Assembly: GCA_016839405.1 (NCBI GenBank) | Contig: JAEOUJ010000390.1 | Span: 1-11,001 of the forward strand | Length of the DNA stretch: 11,001 nt | Reading direction: 5' to 3' | DNA from: Candidatus Gerdarchaeota archaeon | GTDB taxonomy: Archaea; Asgardarchaeota; Heimdallarchaeia; JABLTI01 | Part shown: in pieces, positions 1-5,111 of the stretch | Layout: every line of letters begins with the position of its first letter | Position numbering within the stretch: position 1 is the first letter of the stretch | Notes under the pieces: generated by a model | The model's database searches: none | What the model was told of the DNA's origin: nothing | What the model saw: the letters and a program-made list of their open reading frames with translations, nothing else | Translations under genes and position numbers: made by a program

Positions 1-348
1 CGAACATTTGCAGGGGATAAAGAACATATGAAAGAAATGATAAAACAAGCGATTAATCATAATGGTTATGCTCTTTTAGATATTTTACAACCTTGTGTTT
101 CGTTTAATAAGGTTAATACATACAAATGGTTTAAGGATAGAGTATATTATCTTGAAAAATCACATGATCCTACTAATAGAGCTGAAGCTTTACAACGAGC
201 ATCTGAAACTAATAAATTCCCGCTTGGTATTTTCTACATACACAAAAAACCAACTTTTGAAGAACATCAATTTCTATATAAGGATAACAAAATACCTTTG
301 TATAAAAGAGAACGAGATCTTAAGAAATTTAAAGAAAAATTCCTTTAG
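1..348 (+). CDS. 2-oxoacid:ferredoxin oxidoreductase beta subunit, C-terminal part (5' end outside window)
   Basis: The reading frame is open from the first base (RTFAGDKEHMKEM...) to TAG at 346-348, so the ATG at 28 is internal and the gene begins upstream of the window. The visible 115 residues match the C-terminal part of the thiamine-diphosphate-binding beta subunit of pyruvate/2-oxoacid:ferredoxin oxidoreductases (COG1013). Diagnostic stretches are GYALLDILQPCVSFN, then HDPTNRAEALQRA, then PLGIFYI and KPTFEEHQ. The family oxidatively decarboxylates a 2-oxoacid with CoA in the cytoplasm and reduces ferredoxin. The substrate (pyruvate, 2-oxoglutarate or broad) cannot be read from this fragment, and the diphosphate-binding part lies outside. 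It converges with the ferritin-like gene across a 13-base gap. Its reduced ferredoxin could feed the ferredoxin-dependent reductase encoded at 1584-1931; that link is inference. Confidence 0.9.
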   Translation, partial: RTFAGDKEHMKEMIKQAINHNGYALLDILQPCVSFNKVNTYKWFKDRVYYLEKSHDPTNRAEALQRASETNKFPLGIFYIHKKPTFEEHQFLYKDNKIPLYKRERDLKKFKEKFL

Positions 349-361
349 ATCTTTTAAATTT

Positions 362-841
362 TTAACCTCCTGGAGAACCATGGAATGGTGCATATTTGAA
401 CATCCAATCCTCTAATTCTTCTTCAGTTAATGTTTCTTTATTTATGATAGCTTTTAGTAATCTTTGTAGAAAACTATGATGCCTGATTTCATCTTTTTGT
501 ATTTCACTTATGATTGTCTTAACACGATTATCTTCTTCATATTTTTTAAGAAGTTCCCGATATGTTTCAATTGCTTTTTTTTCTAATTCAATATGTCTTT
601 CAATTGTTTTCTTTATTTCATCAAAATTCTCCTCTTTAATTAAAGGAGAGGGTCCTTGAATCATACCTTGAAGTGCTTTTAAAAGTAGAGCATGTTTATT
701 AGAATCCATTGCTATTCCTCTAATGAGCTCCCTAACAAGCACATTTTTGATGTTTTCTACACTTTCATTTGATTTTTTGACAATCTCTTCTTCCAATGAG
801 ATTTGTTCTTTTAGAAATGCTATTAATTCATTATTAGACAT
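362..841 (-). CDS. Ferritin-like (rubrerythrin-type) four-helix protein
   Basis: A 159-residue, strongly helical and charged protein that looks like the ferritin-like/rubrerythrin superfamily. Visible candidate metal ligands are E17-E19 in helix 1, D46/H50 (DSNKH) in helix 2, E85/E87/E92 (HIELEKKAIETY) in helix 3, and E118xxH121 (KDEIRHHSFL) in helix 4. Members bind a di-iron site and act in peroxide or iron handling. The helix-2 motif is not a clean ExxH: the expected Glu position is Ser47, with Asp46 next to it. The C-terminus ends in a short KYAPFHGSPGG tail, and there is no C-terminal rubredoxin domain, so electrons would have to come from a partner. The ATG at 841 is supported by AAGGTG at 855-850 (8-base spacing). 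Divergent from the small membrane protein at 998, with TCTCATA repeats between them. The exact function is unknown. Confidence 0.82.
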   Translation of the reverse strand: MSNNELIAFLKEQISLEEEIVKKSNESVENIKNVLVRELIRGIAMDSNKHALLLKALQGMIQGPSPLIKEENFDEIKKTIERHIELEKKAIETYRELLKKYEEDNRVKTIISEIQKDEIRHHSFLQRLLKAIINKETLTEEELEDWMFKYAPFHGSPGG

Positions 842-884
842 TAGTTTAGCACCTTATTCAAGAGTTAATTATTTTTCATTATTA

Positions 885-957
885 TTCTCATATAAAACTT
901 CTCTCTCAAATTATTAAAGTGAGTATATGAGAAAAATCTAATAAATTGAATCTCATA
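885..957. promoter_or_regulatory. Repeated TCTCATA elements in divergent promoter region
   Basis: Three copies of TCTCATA lie between the divergent ferritin-like gene and the small membrane-protein gene: forward at 886-892, reversed at 926-932 (TATGAGA), forward at 951-957. The first two form a perfect 10-base inverted repeat, TTCTCATATA (885-894) and TATATGAGAA (924-933), with 29 bases between. The arms overlap TATA-like sequence on both strands, and the third copy ends just before TTATAAAA at 962-969. This arrangement looks like operator sites controlling both genes, but AT-rich background makes some repeats likely by chance. No regulator is identified. Confidence 0.4.
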
Positions 958-997
958 CATATTATAAAATCAATATAAATTATTGGAGATAGATTAA

Positions 998-1150
998 ATG
1001 GTATCGTTTACACCCGATCTTCCCTGGCTTTATTTACTAATTTATGGTAGTGTAGTAGCTTTTCTAGCAATATTTGGTTTAATTATGGCATTAACACAAA
1101 GAAAAAAGAAAAAGAGACAACTTGAAGATGAGAAAATAGCAACAGATTAA
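998..1150 (+). CDS. Small single-span membrane protein (50 aa)
   Basis: ATG at 998 begins a 50-codon frame ending at TAA 1148-1150. GGAGAT at 985-990 is a good ribosome binding site 9 bases from the GG-AG core. The protein has a short N-terminus (MVSFTPDLPW), one hydrophobic helix at about residues 11-32 (from LYLLIYGSV to GLIMAL), then a strongly basic patch QRKKKKRQ at 34-41 and an acidic tail. By the positive-inside rule the C-terminus should be cytoplasmic. I do not recognise a family. It sits between the ferritin-like gene (divergent) and the glutaredoxin gene (same strand, 108 bases downstream), so a role as a small accessory or anchoring peptide in the redox block is possible but unproven. 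The start site, hydropathy and spacing argue that it is real. Confidence 0.68.
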   Translation: MVSFTPDLPWLYLLIYGSVVAFLAIFGLIMALTQRKKKKRQLEDEKIATD

Positions 1151-1172
1151 CTAATCTATTAAAAAAACTATA

Positions 1173-1208
1173 TTTGTAACAGATAAGAACTTTACTTTCT
1201 GTTACAGA
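1173..1208 (+). terminator. Hairpin with trailing T-run after the small membrane protein gene
   Basis: Perfect 9-base inverted repeat TGTAACAGA (1175-1183) and TCTGTTACA (1198-1206), extendable by one G-T and one T-A pair to 1173-1208, with a 14-base loop. It is followed by TTTTT at 1211-1215. Lying after the stop at 1150 and before the glutaredoxin start at 1259, it could end the upstream transcript, or be an operator for the glutaredoxin-reductase operon. Sequence alone does not separate these. Confidence 0.45.
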
Positions 1209-1258
1209 AGTTTTTATTAAGAGAAATTAATAATCTCCTTAGAAATAGAGGTTTTAAA

Positions 1259-1567
1259 ATGTTGCATGAAGATTTAGATTTCATAACAGAAGTTGGTGAA
1301 AAAAATCCTTGTGATATTCAGGTATATGCCTTATCAACATGTGGTTTTTGTAGGCGAGCATTAGAATTTTTGAGAAATAACAAAATAACTTTTAGATATT
1401 TATATATGGATAAACAAAACTCTGATGTTCGTCAAAAGATAAAAAGAGATTTGCTACAAAAATTCGATGAACGAATAGCTTTTCCATATGTTGTTGTAAA
1501 TGGCGGTGAAAAAATTATCGTTGGATTTACTGAACAAAAATGGAAAGATACGTTCTTAACAGAATAA
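1259..1567 (+). CDS. Glutaredoxin-like thiol-disulfide oxidoreductase
   Basis: A 102-residue thioredoxin-fold protein of the glutaredoxin/NrdH group. The active site C28-G-F-C31 follows strand IQVYALST, and the conserved cis-proline is P76 in AFPYVVVNGGEKIIVGF, where the typical glutaredoxin 'NG..iGG/GF' C-terminal motif is also visible. CGFC differs from the classical CPYC glutaredoxin dithiol. Length is normal for the family plus a short N-terminal extension (about 17 residues), which is hydrophilic and carries an extra Cys18. ATG at 1259 has AGAGGT at 1247-1252, six bases upstream. The stop lies 16 bases before the inferred start of the ferredoxin-thioredoxin reductase gene, so the two are very likely cotranscribed. 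The natural inference is that this redoxin is the reductase's electron acceptor in a cytoplasmic ferredoxin-driven disulfide-reducing chain. Whether glutathione plays any role is unlikely but not tested by sequence. Confidence 0.9.
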   Translation: MLHEDLDFITEVGEKNPCDIQVYALSTCGFCRRALEFLRNNKITFRYLYMDKQNSDVRQKIKRDLLQKFDERIAFPYVVVNGGEKIIVGFTEQKWKDTFLTE

Positions 1568-1569
1568 AA

Positions 1570-1593
1570 AAGGAGGGTTTAATATTTCTCCTT
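1570..1593 (+). promoter_or_regulatory. Strong Shine-Dalgarno inside a hairpin at the reductase start
   Basis: AGGAGGG at 1571-1577 is the strongest ribosome binding site in the window. The bases AAGGAG (1570-1575) can pair exactly with CTCCTT (1588-1593), with two further G-U pairs inside (1576-1587, 1577-1586), leaving an eight-base loop at 1578-1585. The inferred ATT start codon (1584-1586) falls at the loop edge. The fold would hide the binding site, so it may tune translation of the downstream gene or couple it to ribosomes finishing the glutaredoxin gene. This is inference from pairing only. Confidence 0.45.
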
Positions 1594-1931
1594 CTAAAAA
1601 AACAAAAGAAGATGTAAGAAAATTCGTAGAAATGGTTGCTGATAAAAAAGGTTGGTATTTGCATCCTGATAAAAGCTTTTTAGAGATGCTTATAGAAGGA
1701 TTAATGACAAATTATAATCGTCATGGTTATTTTGGCTGTCCATGTAGATTAATTGAAGGAAATAAAGAAACTGATTCTGATGTAATTTGCCCATGTGATT
1801 ACTGTGTTCCTGATCAAGAAGAATTTGGTCATTGTTATTGTGGTTTATATACAACTCCTGAATTCCATGCATCTGGAAAAATACCTGATGGTATACCTGA
1901 ACGACGACCTACAGAAAAATGGATAGATTGA
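1584..1931 (+). CDS. Ferredoxin-thioredoxin reductase catalytic (beta) subunit family
   Basis: Protein of the FtrB family, which takes electrons from reduced ferredoxin through a [4Fe-4S] cluster next to an active disulfide and reduces a redoxin. Motifs, numbered from the ATT start: CPCR at C52/C54, CPC at C69/C71 with an additional C74 (CPCDYC), and GHCYCGL at C84/C86. In the plant/cyanobacterial enzyme the equivalent cysteines supply four cluster ligands and the redox-active pair; the extra Cys and the YCGL ending are typical of archaeal and anaerobe homologues. No variable (alpha) subunit gene is visible. The first in-frame ATG (1632) lacks a ribosome binding site and would delete most of the conserved first helix (KKTKEDVRKFVEMVADKKG). 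ATT at 1584 sits six bases after AGGAGGG and gives 115 residues, the expected length. If ATT is a sequencing error for ATG the same start holds. Probable operon with the glutaredoxin. Confidence 0.88.
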   Translation: MSPSKKTKEDVRKFVEMVADKKGWYLHPDKSFLEMLIEGLMTNYNRHGYFGCPCRLIEGNKETDSDVICPCDYCVPDQEEFGHCYCGLYTTPEFHASGKIPDGIPERRPTEKWID

Positions 1932-1936
1932 TCTTA

Positions 1937-1969
1937 AACTTCAATTGAAGTTAGGAGATTCTTTTTTTT
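1937..1969 (+). terminator. Palindrome plus T8 terminator of the glutaredoxin-reductase operon
   Basis: AACTTCAATTGAAGTT (1937-1952) is a perfect 16-base palindrome that folds as a 6-bp stem with an AATT loop, six bases after the reductase stop. It is followed by eight T at 1962-1969. Archaeal RNA polymerase terminates on T-runs, so the T8 alone would suffice; the hairpin makes it resemble a factor-independent terminator. Confidence 0.65.
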
Positions 1970-2056
1970 AAACTAGATTAGTAGCTTTATTTTGAAAAAT
2001 ATAAAAAAAGCATTGGAATTTTATAATTTAAGGATTTATTAGATAGAAATTCATCT

Positions 2057-2090
2057 AAAAATAATACATTTATTAATGATTAAAATGTAT
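2057..2090 (-). terminator. Hairpin plus T5 downstream of the GHMP kinase gene
   Basis: On the minus strand, past the kinase stop at 2109, an 8-bp inverted repeat (plus-strand ATACATTT 2064-2071 and AAATGTAT 2083-2090, 11-base loop) is followed by minus-strand TTTTT (plus 2057-2061). The position and form fit a terminator for the decarboxylase-kinase transcript. The AT-only character keeps confidence modest. Confidence 0.45.
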
Positions 2091-2108
2091 GATAACAAAT
2101 TTTTCTGT

Positions 2109-3062
2109 CTAATAATCTGTTTCACTCACTTTCAAACCATTAGGGTCTATATCAATTTCAGGTAAAGCTTTCCCTTGAGTTTTATTTAATGCATTTATTA
2201 CTTTAATTTTGTCAATTTGTCTTGTTAATGCAATCATATTATCTCCTATTCCTGCTCCTGATAGTTTTGCCCCTAAAGCTCCATTTTCTTTTGCTGCTTT
2301 AATCATCTCTTCAAGAATAGGTGAGCTAACATTTAATTTTCGTAGCAAATCTTGATTTTTATCCATTAAAATACCTAGATTATTTATTCTTGATTTTTTA
2401 ATGAAATTTTCTGCTTGATGAGCAATTCTTTCCATTTCATTGAAAACTTCAAATGCTTCAAGAGGATATTTACTTTCAAACAATCTAACTGCTTTAACTA
2501 TTGGTTCACTAGCAGCTTTTATACCAGTATTACCAACAACAAAATTCAATTTCCTATATGGTAACACAATTGGTTTTTTCCCTTGGTGATATTTGATTAC
2601 TCCACCAAATATTGAAGCGCCGATATCTAAACCACTGCCAAATCCTTTCACTGCATAATTAGCTTTTATACCAATTTTAAGCATTTCAAATGGAGTTAAT
2701 TTAGTTTGATAATATTTATTTAATACACCTAGAGTTGCTGTTATAACAGCTGCTGAACTACCAAATCCCGACATAATATTGGATTTTATACTTATTGAAA
2801 AATTCTCTTGCATACAATCTGTTTCTTTAAGAAATGTTTCAATTGTTTTGGTTAACAAATCTAATCTGTTATCTGGATAAATTGCATTTTCTATATTCAA
2901 TTCTTTACTTGAAAGAAGAATGTTATTTGTTTTTTCATGGTTCAAAGTAAGAATTGCTTCTAATCTTTTATTGATAGCAAAAACAATAGCAGGTCTATCT
3001 CTACTACTAGCATGTTCTCCGAAAAGGATTAATTTTCCAGGAGCAGAGCCAACAATTCTCAT
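2109..3062 (-). CDS. GHMP kinase, mevalonate kinase family (mevalonate or phosphomevalonate kinase)
   Basis: A 317-residue cytoplasmic GHMP-superfamily kinase; mevalonate kinase uses ATP to make mevalonate 5-phosphate for isoprenoid lipids. Motif 1 is SAPGKLILFGEHA (residues 6-18), motif 2 the phosphate-binding GFGSSAAV (99-106), the catalytic Asp is D146 in GSGLDIGASIFGG, and motif 3 is GAKLSGAGIGDNMIAL (264-279). Overall similarity, including GNTGIKA (177-183), NQDLLRKLNVSSP and AAKENGALGAK, points to mevalonate kinase. Three places differ from the usual kinase: SSRDRPA follows GEHA where VVYGxPA is common, the Asp loop resembles phosphomevalonate kinases, and motif 3 has GIGDN in place of GGGGC. 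The exact substrate is therefore open. ATG at 3062 is preceded by TTGGAAAGA. It lies 32 bases behind the decarboxylase gene on the same strand, so they probably form one transcript. Confidence 0.85.
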   Translation of the reverse strand: MRIVGSAPGKLILFGEHASSRDRPAIVFAINKRLEAILTLNHEKTNNILLSSKELNIENAIYPDNRLDLLTKTIETFLKETDCMQENFSISIKSNIMSGFGSSAAVITATLGVLNKYYQTKLTPFEMLKIGIKANYAVKGFGSGLDIGASIFGGVIKYHQGKKPIVLPYRKLNFVVGNTGIKAASEPIVKAVRLFESKYPLEAFEVFNEMERIAHQAENFIKKSRINNLGILMDKNQDLLRKLNVSSPILEEMIKAAKENGALGAKLSGAGIGDNMIALTRQIDKIKVINALNKTQGKALPEIDIDPNGLKVSETDY

Positions 3063-3094
3063 AATTATCTTTCCAAGAAAAAATCTCTCTTTAT

Positions 3095-4087
3095 CTAAAA
3101 TAAGTGTTCTTCAATTGAATGCGTTTCTGGACCAGGTTTACTTGGAATTATTTGTTTAATGTTGTTCAATTGATTTAAAGTATTAACTACATCATTTTCA
3201 TATTTTGGTATTGTTAACACATGTAAATTTGCACCAGTGTCAATAGTATAATAAGCTTCTATACCATTTTCTCGCAAATCAACAACTAAATGCATAATAT
3301 CTAAAGTATCAGCTGACCAGAAAATTTGAGATGGTTTAGATGTCATAGCTATAAAATGCATATTTAAGCAATCTAATTCAGCAGTTTCACCTAATGAGGT
3401 AAAGTTCTTTTCTTTAATTGCTTTCCTAACTTCTTTAAGATGTTTATTTACTGTTGTAATTCTTTCAGAATAAAATGGACTTGTTTTCTTTGATAATCTC
3501 ATTGCATCTCTTGTATTGATCTTTCTTTCTTTGTTTTTGAGAACAACAATTATATCCCTTATATCAAACCAATTCTCATCAGCTAATTGAATTGCATAAG
3601 ATTCTTTATTTTCATCTTCTTTTATCCATTCAACAAATCCACCATATATCGAACGACAAGATGAACCGGAACCTCTTCGGCTTATCATAGATAGTTCTTT
3701 TTTACTTTTATTTAATCCAAATGCTAAACATGAAGCCATAGTTAGAGCAGCAAATCCAGATGCTGAAGAAGCTAATCCAGAAGCAGTTGGAAAATTATTC
3801 TTTGAAAAAATTCTTGCCTTCAAAGAGGATTTTGCCATTTCTCTAATATAATTTACATGATTAATTACACGATCTTTTATTTTTCCTTCTTGCTTTTGCT
3901 CATTTAATATAAATTGATCTTCGTTATATTTTTTAGAAAACTCAATTGTAGTAATAGTTGTTAATGCACTAGTAGTCATTGATATGCTATTATTCATGGG
4001 AATGATTAATTCTTCATTTTGCTTTCCCCAATATTTTACTAAAGCAGTGTTTGAATGAGCTAAGGCAGTAAACTTCGTTGTTATCAC
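3095..4087 (-). CDS. Diphosphomevalonate decarboxylase family enzyme (MVD/PMD type)
   Basis: A 330-residue GHMP-fold decarboxylase. Classical members convert mevalonate 5-diphosphate with ATP to isopentenyl diphosphate; haloarchaeal relatives act on the monophosphate. Motifs: KYWGK (18-22) and the following P30-MNNSIS substrate region, phosphate-binding NFPTASGLASSASG (98-111), GSGSSCRSIYGG (139-150) with the Arg145 expected to bind the substrate phosphate, and the catalytic Asp D283 in YTIDTGANLH. All expected catalytic residues are present, so it should be an active decarboxylase rather than one of the mevalonate-3-kinase relatives that have lost that Asp. The start is GTG at 4087 (minus strand), with AGGA close upstream; the N-terminus ITTKFTALAHSNTALVKYWGK matches the family with no ATG alternative. 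First gene of the pair with the GHMP kinase. Choice between diphosphate and monophosphate substrate cannot be made by eye. Confidence 0.9.
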   Translation of the reverse strand: MITTKFTALAHSNTALVKYWGKQNEELIIPMNNSISMTTSALTTITTIEFSKKYNEDQFILNEQKQEGKIKDRVINHVNYIREMAKSSLKARIFSKNNFPTASGLASSASGFAALTMASCLAFGLNKSKKELSMISRRGSGSSCRSIYGGFVEWIKEDENKESYAIQLADENWFDIRDIIVVLKNKERKINTRDAMRLSKKTSPFYSERITTVNKHLKEVRKAIKEKNFTSLGETAELDCLNMHFIAMTSKPSQIFWSADTLDIMHLVVDLRENGIEAYYTIDTGANLHVLTIPKYENDVVNTLNQLNNIKQIIPSKPGPETHSIEEHLF

Positions 4088-4200
4088 ATTCCTGTAAGTA
4101 TTACATTGTATGCTATCTTCTAATCAATTCTATATTTCTAGATTTAAGTAATTCTATTATTAAATCCATTTATACATAATTCTAAGGATTTTCAAAAGCT

Positions 4201-4254
4201 ATTTTAATGGAATTAACTCCCTATTCATAAACTGAAATATATTTCCATTAAAAT
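4201..4254. promoter_or_regulatory. 12-bp inverted repeat around a TATA-like box
   Basis: ATTTTAATGGAA (4201-4212) and TTCCATTAAAAT (4243-4254) are perfect inverted copies separated by 30 bases. Between them lies AAATATAT (4235-4242), a plausible archaeal TATA box 33-40 bases before the TTG start at 4275. GAGGT at 4263-4267 supplies the ribosome binding site. The right arm sits between TATA box and start, where a repressor would block transcription; the left arm lies upstream towards the divergent decarboxylase gene. Operator function is inferred. Confidence 0.45.
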
Positions 4255-4274
4255 GTGGAAATGAGGTTATCCTA

Positions 4275-5021
4275 TTGTCTAACATCAATAAAAAACCAAA
4301 ATTAGATTTTAAATTAATTACAATGATTACAAATATCATCATTATTTTATGTGCGATTGTTGTTATTGTACTAAGTTATGTTATATCATATAGATATCCT
4401 ATTGAAGATCTTATAAGCATAATTCAAAGTTATTACGATAATCGTTTAATACATACTGCTGAATCTGTGTTTAATTTATTGATGGGAATTTTTATTATTC
4501 CATCTATGATTGGTATTTTTATTTATTTATATTCAAGAATAACTGTAAAATATCGAAATTGGTTAATTCTTCCATTAGTTACTTCTATTTTAGGAGCTTG
4601 CTTAGTTGTTGCCTTGTATATTTTCAAACTAGTAATTATTTATCAATTTGTTCCAAATTATATAGCAAATCTAGGTTCAACAGAATTGGAGGCACAATTC
4701 TTAAGAATGACTATAATTATTGAACAATTATCTGCAGTAGTTTTTGTTTTGTTATATACATTAGGAGTTGGGAGTATAGGCGTGATTACTATTCGCTCTG
4801 CTGAAGCGAGAGGTACATTCCCTTGGTTAGCTATTCTCACCGGTATCCTTGCTTTAGGAAAGATAGGTTACTTTTTAGACACACAACTTGGTGCAGCTCT
4901 TGCATTAGCAGCATCAATGGGTGTTATTACCTTCTTCTTTTGGTTAGGGGGCTTAATTCCAACTCTTAATGAAGCTAGAAAAGAAGATAAAATGCAATAT
5001 GTAGAAGAATCATTAGAATGA
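4275..5021 (+). CDS. Six-span integral membrane protein of unknown function
   Basis: A 248-residue protein that I do not recognise. About six hydrophobic helices are visible at residues 18-38, 65-86, 97-123, 146-173, 183-202 and 206-228. The N-terminus (MSNINKKPKLDFK) is basic and the C-terminus (NEARKEDKMQYVEESLE) highly charged, both consistent with a cytoplasmic location. A loop between helices 1 and 2 (YRYPIEDLISIIQSYYDNRL) and one between helices 3 and 4 (PNYIANLGSTELEAQFLR) should face outside. No transporter signature, metal motif or catalytic triad is evident. The start is TTG at 4275, chosen because GAGGT lies seven bases upstream and no ATG fits. The surface protein gene follows on the same strand after 90 bases, which suggests an envelope-related pair. 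It is divergent from the decarboxylase gene, with an inverted repeat in the shared 187-base gap. Confidence 0.8.
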   Translation: MSNINKKPKLDFKLITMITNIIIILCAIVVIVLSYVISYRYPIEDLISIIQSYYDNRLIHTAESVFNLLMGIFIIPSMIGIFIYLYSRITVKYRNWLILPLVTSILGACLVVALYIFKLVIIYQFVPNYIANLGSTELEAQFLRMTIIIEQLSAVVFVLLYTLGVGSIGVITIRSAEARGTFPWLAILTGILALGKIGYFLDTQLGAALALAASMGVITFFFWLGGLIPTLNEARKEDKMQYVEESLE

Positions 5022-5111
5022 TATTATTTGTATTCCTATAACAATAAAGATTTAAACATAAACCAAACATGTCTTGGTAACTTATATTAACAATTATATT
5101 GGTGAAATATT

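Noticed and set aside
28..30. ATG as the start of a complete small gene
   Set aside because: The same frame is open to base 1 and the upstream residues (RTFAGDKEH) match the oxidoreductase family, so this ATG is internal to a truncated gene.
95..415. Second plus-strand frame overlapping the oxidoreductase and ferritin-like genes
   Set aside because: It is a shadow frame with no domain resemblance, and its composition reflects the AT-rich overlapping genes.
1690..1872. Minus-strand frame inside the reductase gene
   Set aside because: Antisense shadow of a gene with clear cysteine motifs; no ribosome binding site or recognisable protein.
5071..5085. Imperfect dyad CCAA-ACATGT-TTGG-like sequence upstream of the surface protein gene
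   Set aside because: The symmetry needs an offset base and is too short to separate from chance.
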